From Phytophthora quininea (lineage: Eukaryota > Oomycota > Peronosporomycetes > Peronosporales > Peronosporaceae), in the NCBI GenBank assembly GCA_011947345.1, contig JAAVTG010000326.1:1-64000 (forward strand): a DNA stretch of 64,000 bases, read 5' to 3'. Below, in pieces: positions 24,564 through 35,772 of this stretch. The position numbers and the translations under genes are program-made. Position 1 is the first letter of the stretch. Every line of letters starts with the position of its first letter. A model generated the notes under the pieces. It saw nothing but the letters and a program-made list of their open reading frames with translations, searched no databases and was not told the DNA's origin.

Positions 24564-25908
24564 ATGGTCGAAGTTCAGCCGCTTCTGGCGGACCAATTGT
24601 CGCTGGCCAGCTCTGGACTGGCGGCTATTGTGGGTCGGCGAGCGCCACGCTCGGCGGCTCACTCTGCAACTCGTGCGCTCGTGGTTGTGACCAATGCAAC
24701 CGACCCGTCGACAAGCCGCCAAGTCGCCAACGCGCCGTGGGTCCTGGCGACTCAGTACCCGCAGCGTTGCCAGCAGCGAAAGCAACAGCTCGGCGGCGAC
24801 GGGGCGGCCCCAGTCAGCAACTCCAGCACCGTTACCCTCACCAACAGCTACGGGAGCACTGACGGCAGCTGCGACCCGACCAAGGAAGATATCCCGGAAA
24901 CCAGGCCGGGCCTGACAACGACTACAAAAAGGCCCGAGTGCTCCAAGAACTCACCAACAAAATCCGTCGACTTGGCGGCGTACTATACATTTTCAAGGAA
25001 GAACAGCAGGGTTATACACGATGACTCACGAGGACTGTCAGGTATGGTCAGGCGTTGAGCTTTTGAACGCGAATAGCGAGCGAGGTCGCTCATTCTGTGA
25101 GTGTGCTGCATTGGAGCAGGGTTTCTGGAGTACCGCAAGTTGAACGGCACGTGGCGACCGTTTTTATTCCAGACCATCGGGCCGCAATTGGTGCTCTACC
25201 GGGTTCATGTGAGTGGCGGCGCTGTTGTGGAATTCGTGCTTGTGGTGTGATGTTAACTTTTAATTCGTGCTCGTATCAAGTCCACACACCAGGTGCTGGT
25301 CATGTCTACAGACATCCGCAATGCCTCCGAGATCGCGTTAGACTGCGAAGAATGCAAACGTATTTCTTGTTGTTTGCCTCGCTGTCGAGTTGCTGTGGGG
25401 CTCACGTGGTATTCTTTCAGTTGGAGAGGATTCTAGACAACTACGTCTTGGAGTCAACAACACAACTATCACATTACGTGCAGTAACACACAGAGCAGCC
25501 GCGTATTGGGTCGACGTACGTTCATAACAAGCTCGCAACTGTTTTCGTCCATTTCGTAGCTAACAACGAAACTACTGTCTATCGTTACAGGGACTCCAGC
25601 GTCTTCGTGATGGCAAGCCCCTGCACATAGCTAGCGATCCCCCTGTTCTGAGTCTGAAGACGAGATTTTCAACGAGATCGACAAACTGACATCACTGCGC
25701 GAGTGGGTGCCACCTCCTCCAACGCCCTCGCTCTGTGGGCTCTGCATCTCGAAGACTAAGCTCCAGCCACCGACAGCTGGGATGCTTTTGAGAAACAAAG
25801 TGAGTCGCTACGGTTGCCATCCTACGTGTAAAGAGCTCTCACGTTTTATTGCTGTTGCAGAAAGTATCACTTGATGAAGCCGCCCCACCAGGGTGCAAAA
25901 TTTGCTGA
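24564..25908 (+). CDS. PH-domain protein with C-terminal cysteine pairs
   Basis: Six exons fit: 24564-25010, 25120-25208, 25281-25359, 25421-25515, 25591-25799 and 25861-25908. The length is exact (322 residues) if one base is added in each of two runs, GGG near 24919 and CCCCC near 25642. The N-terminal 120 residues are Ser/Thr/Ala-rich. A PH domain follows, starting GFLEYRKLNGTWRPF and ending in the typical helix AAYWVDGLQRLRDG. After it come an acidic helix (EDEIFNEIDKL), a Pro run, CGLC and a final CKIC. PH domains usually bind phosphoinositides or proteins at membranes. The paired cysteines at the end could bind metal or be lipid-modified; this is inference. It diverges from the MICU gene over 64 bases. 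Confidence 0.7.
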
Positions 25909-26296
25909 ATGCATTCCAGTTCTACATCAAGTATGCCCAACGCATCACGCGTTCCCGGTTATGGCCCCTTAACCATATTCCAAACCATTTCTTGCAAACT
26001 CACCATGGCATGGTGCAATTTATTTGATCCATAAATTATCAGTTGACCTCATGGCGAGCAGTATCTTCCACAGAGTTTGGCACAGTATTGTTGGTGGTTG
26101 ATGCTTCATTACCTCTGTCTTTCACTCGGCACTGCAATGTAATCAGAATAAATAAAAATGTGAGCAACGTTTGTACTACCGGTAGTATTGCTATTCAGTT
26201 TGTACGTTCTTCTATCTAACAAGAAAGAGAACACTACATGAAGAATGAAGGAGTTTTAGCGTCTGTCTCAATGACGTCCATGTTGTCCTCAGCCGC
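25909..26296. other. Intergenic, 3' ends of two convergent genes
   Basis: No convincing open frame is present. AATAAATAAAAATG near 26148 could serve polyadenylation of the rightward gene. Nothing else was recognised. Confidence 0.4.
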
Positions 26297-29200
26297 TTAG
26301 TTCTGCGAACGGAGGCGGCGGCCACTCTGCTGAGCCGCTTCGGTCGTGGTCGACTGAGTGGTTTGGTCCTGGTTCTGGTCCTGACCCTGGTTTTGGTCCT
26401 GCTGCTGGTTGTTGGAGCCCTGCTGCTGGTTGTTGGAGCCCGAGTTCTGGCCATGGTTGGAGCCCGAGTTCTGGCCCTGGTTGTTGGAGCCCGAGTTCTG
26501 GCCATGGTTGGAGCCCGAGTTCTGGCCCTGGTTGTTGGAGCCCGAGTTCTGGCCATGGTTGGAGCCCGAGTTCTGGCCATGGTTGTTGGAGCCCGAGTTC
26601 TGGCCATGGTTGGAGCCCGAGTTCTGGCCATGGTTGGAGCCCGAGTTCTGGCCATGGTTGTTGGAGCCCGAGTTCTGGCCATGGTTGGAGCCCTGCTGCG
26701 TGGGGATCGTTGGGACCGGGGTCTCACCGCCGTAGCCCGTGTTGCTGCCATCCGAGCCTGGGCAAGGGGTCTGCGCACCCTGCGTAACACCAGGGCCCGT
26801 CGTGACGCCAACACCAACACCGACGCCCACACCAGCGTCCACGCCCTTGCTGCCAACGCCGACACCAACACCAACACCAACGTCAACGCCGACACCACCG
26901 ATGTCGACTCCAACACCGGCGTCAACACCGACACCAGTCTGGCCAGTCTGAGAGTTGTCGCCCGAGTTGGGGCACGGAGTAGCAGCGCCGTCCTGCTGGT
27001 GGGGAGTCGAACCGATGCCAATGCCCACACCGGCGCCAACGCCAACACCGGCGTCAACACCCTTGCTGCCGAGGCCAATGCCCACACCGGCGCCAACGCC
27101 AACACCGGCGTCAACGCCCTTGCTGCCGAGGCCAATGCCCACACCGGCGCCAACGCCAACACCGGCGTCAACACCCTTGCTGCCGAGGCCAATGCCCACA
27201 CCGGCGCCAACGCCAACACCGGCGTCAACGCCCTTGCTGCCGAGGCCAATGCCCACACCGGCGCCAACGCCAACGTCCACACCGACGCCACCGACGCCCA
27301 CACCGGCGCCAACACCAACGCCAGCACCGATGCCAACGCCAGCCTGGCCAGTCTGAGAGTTGTCGCCCGAGTTGGGGCACGGAGTAGCAGCGCCGTCCTG
27401 CTGGTGGGGAGTCGAACCGATGCCAATGCCCACACCGGCGCCAACGCCAACACCGGCGTCAACACCCTTGCTGCCGAGGCCAATGCCCACACCGGCGCCA
27501 ACGCCAACACCGGCGTCAACGCCCTTGCTGCCGAGGCCAATGCCCACACCGGCGCCAACGCCAACGTCCACACCGACGCCACCGACGCCCACACCGGCGC
27601 CAACACCAACGCCAGCACCGATGCCAACGCCAGCCTGGCCAGTCTGAGAGTTGTCGCCCGAGTTGGGGCACGGAGTAGCAGCGCCGTCCTGCTGGTGGGG
27701 AGTCGAACCGATGCCAATGCCCACACCGGCGCCAACGCCAACACCGGCGTCAACACCCTTGCTGCCGAGGCCAATGCCCACACCGGCGCCAACGCCAACA
27801 CCGGCGTCAACGCCCTTGCTGCCGAGGCCAATGCCCACACCGGCGCCAACGCCAACGTCCACACCGACGCCACCGACGCCCACACCGGCGCCAACACCAA
27901 CGCCAGCACCGATGCCAACGCCAGTCTGGCCAGTCTGAGAGTTGTCGCCCGAGTTGGGGCACGGAGTAGCAGCGCCGTCCTGCTGGTGGGGAGTCGAACC
28001 GATGCCAATGCCCACACCGGCGCCAACGCCAACACCGGCGTCAACACCCTTGCTGCCGAGGCCAATGCCCACACCGGCGCCAACGCCAACACCGGCGTCA
28101 ACGCCCTTGCTGCCGAGGCCAATGCCCACACCGGCGCCAACGCCAACACCGGCGTCAACGCCCTTGCTGCCGAGGCCAATGCCCACACCGGCGCCAACGC
28201 CAACGTCCACACCGACGCCACCGACGCCCACACCGGCGCCAACACCAACGCCAGCACCGATGCCAACGCCAGCCTGGCCAGTCTGAGAGTTGTCGCCCGA
28301 GTTGGGGCACGGAGTAGCAGCGCCGTCCTGCTGGTGGGGAGTCGAACCGATGCCAATGCCCACACCGGCGCCAACGCCAACACCGGCGTCAACACCCTTG
28401 CTGCCGAGGCCAATGCCCACACCGGCGCCAACGCCAACACCGGCGTCAACGCCCTTGCTGCCGAGGCCAATGCCCACACCGGCGCCAACGCCAACGTCCA
28501 CACCGACGCCACCGACGCCCACACCGGCGCCAACACCAACGCCAGCACCGATGCCAACGCCAGCCTGGCCAGTCTGAGAGTTGTCGCCCGAGTTGGGGCA
28601 CGGAGTAGCAGCGCCGTCCTGCTGGTGGGGAGTCGAACCGATGCCAATGCCCACACCGGCGCCAACGCCAACACCGGCGTCAACACCCTTGCTGCCGAGG
28701 CCAATGCCCACACCGGCGCCAACGCCAACACCGGCGTCAACGCCCTTGCTGCCGAGGCCAATGCCCACACCGGCGCCAACGCCAACGTCCACACCGACGC
28801 CACCGACGCCCACACCGGCGCCAACACCAACGCCAGCACCGATGCCAACGCCAGCCTGGCCAGTCTGAGAGTTGTCGCCCGAGTTGGGGCACGGAGTAGC
28901 AGCGCCGTCCTGTTGGTGGGGAGTCGAACCGATGCCAATGCCCACACCGGCGCCCACACCAGCGTCCACACCGACGCCGCCGCCGTTCACGCCAGCTCCA
29001 AGGCCGAGACCGGCGCCAAGGCCAACGTTGCCGAGATCAAGGCCAACGCCGGCCCCAAGGCCCAAACCGAGGCCCACACCGTTCTGACCAGACTGGTTGT
29101 TGTCGTCCGACGGGCACGGGGTAGCGACGTCATCCTGCTGCTGCTTCGTCGATCCGAGGCTGACGCTAGCACCGGCGCCAACACCGAGCTGCACGCCCTG

Positions 29201-29302
29201 CTTGTAGTTGGGGACGTTGTTGTCCGAGGTCGCCTCGGTCATGCTGGCCATGAGCACCGCCGCAGTGGTGCACAGCGCGAACATCTTCTTACACGCAACC
29301 AT
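26297..29302 (-). CDS. Secreted Gly/Val-rich tandem-repeat protein
   Basis: A single open frame of 1001 residues. I chose the ATG at 29302 because it begins a clear signal peptide ([20 protein letters not shown], cleavage probably near residue 24). The body is a tandem repeat of about 97 residues. Each repeat has a linker with one cysteine ([14 protein letters not shown]) and Gly/Val arrays ([19 protein letters not shown]); 19-residue sub-repeats are added in some copies. A C-terminal domain of about 100 residues repeats SNHGQNSG and ends in Gln-rich sequence. No membrane helix is seen after the signal. The glycine-rich composition suggests an extracellular structural or adhesive protein, such as a cell-wall or cyst-coat component, but the family is not recognised. 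Both strands are open in several frames because of the GGC/GCC-rich repeat. Confidence 0.85.
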   Translation of the reverse strand: MVACKKMFALCTTAAVLMASMTEATSDNNVPNYKQGVQLGVGAGASVSLGSTKQQQDDVATPCPSDDNNQSGQNGVGLGLGLGAGVGLDLGNVGLGAGLGLGAGVNGGGVGVDAGVGAGVGIGIGSTPHQQDGAATPCPNSGDNSQTGQAGVGIGAGVGVGAGVGVGGVGVDVGVGAGVGIGLGSKGVDAGVGVGAGVGIGLGSKGVDAGVGVGAGVGIGIGSTPHQQDGAATPCPNSGDNSQTGQAGVGIGAGVGVGAGVGVGGVGVDVGVGAGVGIGLGSKGVDAGVGVGAGVGIGLGSKGVDAGVGVGAGVGIGIGSTPHQQDGAATPCPNSGDNSQTGQAGVGIGAGVGVGAGVGVGGVGVDVGVGAGVGIGLGSKGVDAGVGVGAGVGIGLGSKGVDAGVGVGAGVGIGLGSKGVDAGVGVGAGVGIGIGSTPHQQDGAATPCPNSGDNSQTGQTGVGIGAGVGVGAGVGVGGVGVDVGVGAGVGIGLGSKGVDAGVGVGAGVGIGLGSKGVDAGVGVGAGVGIGIGSTPHQQDGAATPCPNSGDNSQTGQAGVGIGAGVGVGAGVGVGGVGVDVGVGAGVGIGLGSKGVDAGVGVGAGVGIGLGSKGVDAGVGVGAGVGIGIGSTPHQQDGAATPCPNSGDNSQTGQAGVGIGAGVGVGAGVGVGGVGVDVGVGAGVGIGLGSKGVDAGVGVGAGVGIGLGSKGVDAGVGVGAGVGIGLGSKGVDAGVGVGAGVGIGLGSKGVDAGVGVGAGVGIGIGSTPHQQDGAATPCPNSGDNSQTGQTGVGVDAGVGVDIGGVGVDVGVGVGVGVGSKGVDAGVGVGVGVGVTTGPGVTQGAQTPCPGSDGSNTGYGGETPVPTIPTQQGSNHGQNSGSNNHGQNSGSNHGQNSGSNHGQNSGSNNHGQNSGSNHGQNSGSNNQGQNSGSNHGQNSGSNNQGQNSGSNHGQNSGSNNQQQGSNNQQQDQNQGQDQNQDQTTQSTTTEAAQQSGRRLRSQN
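26410..26700 (-). repeat. 24/27-base repeat encoding SNHGQNSG units
   Basis: About eleven copies of a word containing GAGTTCTGGCCATGGTT (plus strand) alternate 24- and 27-base spacings. They encode the Asn/Gly/Gln/Ser-rich C-terminal part of the Gly-rich protein. Confidence 0.85.
26955..28990 (-). repeat. 291-base coding repeat array with 57-base sub-repeats
   Basis: Successive copies start at about 26955, 27360, 27651, 27942, 28290, 28581 and 28872 on the plus strand. The spacings are 405, 291, 291, 348, 291 and 291, which is 291 plus zero, one or two extra 57-base units. Each 57-base unit encodes 19 residues, so all length changes keep the frame. Copies are almost identical, implying recent expansion or homogenisation. 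Confidence 0.92.
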
Positions 29303-30916
29303 GATGTCTTTATTGAAGATTGAGGAGAGGCCTGGAGATTTTCCGGCGGAACAGCTCGAACTGTTGGAGAGGACTTGGGCCGAAGCGGGCAAGTTGTAGA
29401 ATGATCGGGACGAACGGCCAAAACTGCGCTGTCCTACAACGCCAAGGTGGCGGTGCAACCTCCCCTACCGTTGCAATCGAAATGGGGCAAGCCCATCCAA
29501 CTTGTTGATCCGAGATACTTGATGCACGTCGCAAGGAACGTGTCAATACAGAAGTCTCGACGGCGGGTAGCCCTATCGGAGGCTGGGCACCCAGCTTGCA
29601 TAGCGGAGACCGCAACTCCCATTCGTGTGTTTCGTGGATATTTTCGGTGATCGTCCAAGTATTCGGAAGCTGAACTTTGCCCTTCGAGCCTCGATCGCCG
29701 AATTGTAGCGCTTTTCGGTGGATAGCCTCGCCTGGCGTCAGGTCGAACGGCTTTTGCATTTTTGGTCGCCATGGATTGCGGTCGTGAAAGCCCCGAGGCG
29801 CTTGTATACGCTAGACCTGTACGTAATCCGCCAGCTTGCAATCGCTCGTCAAGAAATTCGGGCGCTGGTAGCTGTTACTTCGCCTCGAGAGTCTGATAAT
29901 GTAGCCCACCGAATTTCGACTCGGCCGGCGCCGTTTTCGCTTGGGGCCCCCACAACTCCTTTCTCAGAGATCTCTTTCGCGCCATACACTCGAGGCCACC
30001 ATTCTGAACATCGACTCACCTCGCCTCGCCTCGCCTTTAGCCGCGGGTAGCAGCTCGCCTTCCAGTGGTGACGGGATTACGCGGAGCTCTGAGGTACACG
30101 AACACTTTCTGGTGTTTTTTCCCGATCGTGAATCGTTACGTGTGGCCGAGATTGCTTTGCGATGTGGTGTGACGCGTATTTATCACTTCAGTCAGACTGA
30201 GCTGCCGCCCGCTGAGCTTCAATCGATTTCCCTTGAGGGGCTTCGCCGCATGGTGAAAGCAGTTCGCCACCTCGTAACTGCGTTTCTTGTGACGCCTGTA
30301 GCAAGATCGCCAAGTTTGACTGGTTGCCGTCGATGCAATTTTTGCTGGAATGCAGTCCGCAACCACAGCATTCTTGCACGATGCACACCTGCCCTGGGAT
30401 CCATTCATCCTCGATCAAATCGTTCAGTCGAACCGACCAATACGTACGGTTGAACAATGTCCGATCATCAGCGAGTTGAGGCTCATGGTGCTGGTTGCAT
30501 CGGCTGTTGTGCCGCGAGGAAAAAATCGTCTTTGGTGGTGAGGAAACTTCATCGCATGACTCCAACATGGTTCTTCGTGTCGGATATGATGGACGAGCGC
30601 TGCTCAGCGCCGCCGAAGCAGGATAGGCCGGCGTTTACGCCGTCAAACCTGTCCGAGTAGCCCTGTAGACGAGTGGATGGTGCACTCCCCAGTCTTGACA
30701 AAACGTCACGTGGGGCGATGTCGCCATCCATGGGGCTATCCACTCGTCGGATCACCCGCATCGTCAACTCCTGCCGCGTCGATATCCGAACGCTCCTTCG
30801 CGTCACCTCGCTGGAAGCTGCCTCTGTGGCGAATGCGACCAAGGTAGAAGAAGTTCGCGCCAAGTGCGACGGGTCGTATTGATTGTAACCCTTGGACAGG
30901 ATCGTACCGCTTGAGC
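29303..30916. other. 1.6 kb stretch without a convincing intact gene
   Basis: Several frames of 60-170 residues overlap on both strands, and none has a recognisable domain except the zinc-finger-like remnant listed separately. Bases 30018-30035 repeat CGCCTCGCCT. The first part must contain the promoter of the leftward Gly-rich gene. Confidence 0.5.
30136..30568 (-). pseudogene. Broken ORF with a zinc-finger-like CxxC segment
   Basis: One frame (30568 to about 30400) gives a segment ending EDEWIPGQ. After a one-base shift, a second frame gives RCASCKN...DCIP...WRSCYRRHKKR down to 30136. The spacing of Cys and His recalls transposase BED-type fingers, but the match is weak. There is no start codon or downstream catalytic domain, so it is judged a remnant. 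Confidence 0.3.
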
Positions 30917-32286
30917 ATGATGCGAGAGGTGTTCGAGGCCTTCCTGACGGACCCCATCCGCGTGAATGAGGACGTGTTCGCGCTGTGGCTGGAGGGCCAC
31001 AACGCCAGCGACGCGCTGGCCGCCCGCCTGCGCCTGCCGTCCGCCGTGCCCATGCCGTTCCTGGGCGGAGACGCTGCCGCCAAGCTGCGCGAGCTGCTGT
31101 GGCGCGACACCGTGGACCAGTATCGCCTGTACGACAAGCTGGAGCACTATCTGTCGCAGCCGAGCCTGTTCCGTTCGCAGCTGCTGTTCCAGATCCCGCC
31201 GGCGCAGCAGTACTACATGGTGGAGCGCTACTACTCGCGGGACGCCGACGTGGACCGCTGGCTGCTGGGGAAGAAGCTGTCCGGGCGCTTGGAGAAGGAC
31301 TTGGACGACGTGGCTGATAGCTCCGGACGCACGCTCAAGAGCTGCAGACGCCAACTGGAGAACCTCCGCAGAGTGTACGCCGCCGTGGAGGACAGAAATT
31401 TCCACGGTCTGCCGGTGCGAGCAGTGAGGGAGCTCTTTTGCTGTCCGAACAGCTCGCCAGCAAGTACGCGTGCTTGCTGTTCATCCTGCACACGAGGTTC
31501 CAGGTGCACCCGCAACACCCTGTCACGGGGTTCTTGTCGTGGCATGACCTGCGCTTCTTCGCGGCGCTGCTGATGACCCACTGGTTGCCGCAACGGAAGC
31601 CACAGTCGAAGCTCATGCTGACCAAGGAAACTGCTGCAAAGACAGCTCTGGTAAATGTCGTTGAGAACGGCGCGCAGATTGCACTGCGGGCACCGATGAC
31701 TCGGGAATGGCCAGCGATCGGCTTTTGCAGGAACGCTTAAAGGCCACGAGTGTCCGGGAGACGGTGGGGTTGGATTTGAGTCACCCGTTGACGAACTGTC
31801 TGCGCGACCTGAAGGCCCACCTCATCAATGATAACGAGATCCTCGGAGTATATCGACAGAAGGTCATGGACGAATTTCGGTCCTGCGCTTCAGTGGGAAG
31901 CTACAGCGAGCTGGGAAGCAAGTTGTACCTGGTGGTTCATGGCTTTCTGACCATCGGAGCTGGGCTATCGCAGCCTAAAGAGCTTCAATACCTTCTCGAG
32001 CACCTGGTGACTCGTGTTGTGCGAATTTTACGCGGCTGCGAGGTCCCCAAATCCCAACTCAATTTTTTTCAGTGCTCTCGTAGATGCGCTTGCCGAGCTG
32101 GACGTGTGGTATCTAAACGGGCAAGAAACACGCGGTCTGCTTCTCGCTAGCTGGGAACGCTTCATTAGCGTCTGTAGAGTCATTGTGCTTTGCATTTATG
32201 ACCGTGAGGGAATTGAGCAGTCGACTGCTGTATTCCAGCCATCGCAGGAAGCTAATCGCTCAAGGTACAATTCAAGCGAGCTGTAG
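30917..32286 (+). CDS. FIBP-like protein (acidic FGF intracellular-binding protein family)
   Basis: The ATG at 30917 opens a frame that becomes about 456 residues if three one-base errors are corrected: TTTT near 31435, about 31670, and a run of seven T near 32066. The animal protein is about 360 residues. Family signatures are present in order: NEDVFALWLEGHNASDAL near the start, IPPAQQYYMVERYYS, LGKKLSGRLEKDLDDVA, TLKSCRRQLENLRRVY, LLSEQLASKYACLLF and, near the C-terminus, LNGQETRGLLLASWERF. FIBP binds intracellular acidic FGF in animals and has been linked to LRRK/ciliary contexts; its role in protists is not known. The stop lies 9 bases from the stop of the leftward EF-hand gene, so the 3' UTRs must overlap. 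Confidence 0.85.
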
Positions 32287-32295
32287 AATGATCCT

Positions 32296-34911
32296 TTATT
32301 GCGGCGTGGTGCTCGTGCAAGTAATTTGAATCCCTATGCGAGCTTGGCGCGGCTGCTGCTCTTCAATGCGCTGATGGTATCGCTCCTGGTGACGTCGAAG
32401 CGTTCGCGTACGCCGCTCCTGCGCAATAAGGAATCCATCGTGCTCGGGCTGCGTTTTAGCCTCATAGCGTTCGATCTGAGTTCGTAGTCGTTGCAAGCGG
32501 TTGGTATTTGCAGCGTTGCGGCGTTGCTTTTCTTCTTGTCCAAGCGCATTGTCAACCATTGCTGCTGGGGCGGAGATTGGGTTTAAGGTGCCCCCGTATA
32601 GCTGCGATTCCGTTGTAAAGCGTGTAGCTTCTTGATTTCCGCTGCGCTCAAATTGTACGTTCAGCAGTCTGTTGTGTAGCAAGCAAAAAATCTAACAAAT
32701 ACCTGATAAGGCCTTTGGTGTTGTTGTAAGGCGTACGCCCGCATCGAGTAGGGATTTTTGTCCGCCTACAATGGCGATTATACAGTTAGCCGACTTAAAA
32801 AACATTGCCTCACTTCGCGAACTCACCTTGCCAAGTGGGAGAAATCAAATGTCCCTTCGGCTTGTCGCCGCTGGCTGCCATTCGCTGCTGTCGTATTTCT
32901 TGTTTCCAACAGCTCATCCTTTTCCGGTTTTGATATGCGACCTTGCCTCCGAATGGATGCACCGTCGCCGCCGAAGACGTCACAAAATTCCTTGAAACTA
33001 ATCTCTCCGTCGCCATCAGTGTCCACATATGTCGCTAGATGTAGGAATTCGCGCTCTGTCAAATTTATCCCGAGCTCTTTCAGCTACAACGCACAATTTC
33101 GGTTGAGTTAGTCACATCAAACACTGTGTACTGGTTAAGCAAGACTTACCCCACGACAAAGCTCTCCATACGACAAATTTCCATTGTGATCGTCATCAAA
33201 CGCAGCATATGCGTCATTCAGTCTCGATGAAAAAGCACGCAACTTGCGTTGAAGCGTAGCTCGAAATCCAGGATCCTACGGCGAAAGAAAACACGCTGGT
33301 TAGTTGTGCGTGATGCTGTGGTATCAAACATTTCACTTGCACTTACGCCGGTGTCATAGGACATCTCATGGGGCAATGATGTATTTCGGAAGAAACCCAG
33401 GGGTCTCCGCCGATCGCACTGGTCCGCAACTCTTGCTGCCGCTTTCGCCGCTGATCTGCCAAATAGCTGTGGCGTTCTTCGCGTACAGGGCCGTACACAA
33501 GACGGATAAATTCGTCGTATAGTAACCGGCCATCATGATTCAGGTCGTGCAATTCAAAGAGCTTGGTAAGGTGCGGCTTTGACACTCGGAAACCTTGCCG
33601 ACGCAAATTGGTCTCGAGTTCCTCCATTGTCACACCTCCATTCTTGTCAATATCCCAGTCGCGGAAAACTTGACTTACTTTATGCGACTCGTATTTGGCA
33701 CGTAACAGCGATATGACACTGTCAGGTTCTGACTCGAGTACTGCGGTGTCGTCCACACTTGAATTGCTCGATCCCCGTTTACAGATATTCGCATTGCTGT
33801 TAAATGTCAACTCAGGAGCACCGTAAACGAGGTTGCAGAAATCACGGTAGCACAGCGTCCTGCAAAATCACATGAGGTGATTACCAATATATGTGCTACA
33901 AAGTCCTATCCATGGTCACTTACGAAGTGGGCGTCGCGGAAACGTATTTCACTATAATATCGACCTTTTCGCGTCCAAGGGTATGGGCCAAGCCCAGGCG
34001 TGTAAGCATTTCTTGAAGTTCACTTACGTTTAAGTGACCGTCCTTGTTGGTATCCCACGTAAGGAACGCTTGGCGCACACTGCGTTTCTCGCCATAACGA
34101 TCCTGTAGCATACGGCGAAACTCGGCCATTTCTGTGGGCTCCCCGACGAATCTGGAGTTGCAGACACTGCTTCGGCTTCTACACTCTGAATAGCTCGTGT
34201 CACTTTCACCGCCCACTGAACTTCAGAGTTTGCGTCGGTTCCTGAAGCAATATGCTTAGGTCCACGAGATGCTGAGCGTTGGAGCACGGGGTTGACTCTG
34301 GTTTTGCTACTACCCGAGCTGGAGTAGCTATGATTATGATCAACAACGCACGGTATCGCGGGCAAACTGCAAAGCGTGAAAATGTGCACGCGTCAGAAAC
34401 ATCCACCTGTCAAACCTCCATGATGATTACCTTTTGTCACTAGCACTTTGCGATGGCACACCTTGTGGAGCTAGAAAAGATAAAGTTGCATCTTCACTTG
34501 GCCGACTACGATCTTCACCTGTACCCCGCGCACTCTGTTGTCGGCAAGAAAGCACCGAAAACTCAAACTATTACTTCCGCGCGATCGTTACAGTAGCAAC
34601 ACAGCTAGGCTTTACCTGGACACGGCGTTTGGTACGGTGACCTCCAGTAGCAGCAACAAATGGACCGCCGGAAACTTGCGAACGCCTTGCTGTTGCTGAT
34701 CCACACCTTTTTCTTGTGTTGCTATGTTTTTCTGGGCAACTGCGGGTGGTTCAGGAGCATTGTTTGCACTTGAACCACGTAGCAAGCGCTTCGAGAACGA
34801 GCTGGAATCTACAGGAACAGTTCGCCCCGATCCCCATCCAGTTGGTTCCAAATCCACACTAACCGATGCTGCCGCGTTGCTAGATCCATTGACGTGCCGA
34901 CGTTGCCGCAT
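32296..34911 (-). CDS. Multi-EF-hand calcium-binding protein
   Basis: About eight or nine exons run leftward. The N-terminal 200 or so residues are Ser/Gln-rich and probably disordered. They are followed by paired EF-hand modules: WDTNKDGHLNVSEL, then YRDFCNLVYG; WDIDKNGGVTMEEL and HDLNHDGRLLYDEF; FDDDHNGNLSYGEL and VDTDGDGEISFKEF. The C-terminal 110 residues are Arg/Gln-rich coiled coil. Most loops keep the Asp and Glu ligands, so calcium binding is likely. Visible introns include the GTAAGT/CAG pair at about 33928-33854. Frame breaks near 34215 (GGG) and 33402 (CCCC), plus one in the first exon, look like missing homopolymer bases. The start is only five bases after the stop of the upstream Tim17-like gene, so it may instead be the C-terminal half of a fused gene. 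Confidence 0.75.
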
Positions 34912-34916
34912 TGCAA

Positions 34917-35655
34917 TCACCTTTTCCGAGTTCCCTGCTGAAAGATAACCTTCACCGCATATAGCCGCTGCCGCAGCGCACGAACACTCACCTGCTCAAT
35001 GAACAAATATAGACCCACCACGTCTATTACCCCCAGCTCGTCCGCCGTATCTACCAGTCCCCTCTCCTGCCCTTGTTTTGCCCTGTAGGTACCAAGTAAT
35101 GCAATGCCATTGATGCGGATCCGCATAAGAGCGCTGCCGAAAGGAGCGCTTTGGGGTTCCTTAACTCGGCTGGTAAAATAGCCATCCCGGCCGTGAACCC
35201 GCCTACAAAGGGGTTCAGCAGGTCTGTTTTGCCCCTGATCTTCTCCAAACTGCAGCTTATCCCCCAAAGATGCCCAGGAAGGCGGCAAAGCCCAGCATAT
35301 TGCGCGCACTGAGCTGCGCCATGGTTCGTGCCGCCTCGCGACCGATGCTAGGGCTTCCTCGCGCCTTGAGCCGCTGCTTCCACTCCTCACTCGTCATTGC
35401 TGCCATAGCGTAGCCGTCCACGCCGATGGTCCAGGCCAGACCGGCGCCCAGCCCACGGAACACCAGGAGCGCCGTGGTGGAGACGCAGTCCGAGGACGAG
35501 GTCTTGGAGGTCTTTGGCGGTGCGTTGCGCGCGTCTCGGTGGTCTGTATAGGACGAGGCTGCGGCGACGCTCAGCAGGGGCACCAGGCTGCCGACGGAGC
35601 CCACGCGCAGCGCCCTGGACACAGCAGCGCTGTCAAGGCGACGGCGGGACCACAT
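34917..35655 (-). CDS. Tim17/Tim22/Tim23-family mitochondrial membrane protein
   Basis: Exon 1 is 35655-34992 and exon 2 is 34934-34917, giving 227 residues after adding one base at each of two runs (GGGGG near 35264, GGG near 35088). The N-terminus is Arg/Ser/Ala-rich. There are about four hydrophobic segments: ALLVFRGLGAGLAW, NMLGFAAFLGIFGG, PFVGGFTAGMAI and ALLSAALLCGSASMAL. The family signature is seen between helices 2 and 3: CSLEKIRGKTDLLNPFVGGF (Arg-x-Lys-x-Asp-x-x-Asn). Such proteins form the pores or scaffold of mitochondrial protein import, or related roles such as complex I assembly. Which member this is cannot be decided here. The coiled-coil gene diverges from it over 117 bases. 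Confidence 0.8.
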
Positions 35656-35772
35656 GTCGGTAGTGATGGATAATGGCCAAAAACCTTTTTGTACCAATTT
35701 GAGTGTGTTTTTTCAAAGGCAATAGACCAAGTTGCGACGCACTTCACGCCGGGCGGGGATACGAGCGATAGA
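35656..35772. promoter_or_regulatory. 117-base divergent intergenic region (Tim17-like / coiled-coil gene)
   Basis: Two start codons face away from each other across 117 bases. A pyrimidine-rich stretch and CAATTTGAGTG near 35695 are candidates for initiator elements, but none is a clean match. Confidence 0.45.

Noticed and set aside
24028..24690. 220-codon plus-strand frame over MICU exons 1 and 2
   Set aside because: The opposite strand encodes the clearly conserved MICU protein. This product is Arg/Pro/Leu-rich with no domain.
26212..28986. 919-codon alternative sense frame in the Gly-rich gene
   Set aside because: It has no signal peptide, an Arg/Leu/Ala/Val low-complexity product, and codon bias that fits the other frame. 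It is a shadow of the repeat.
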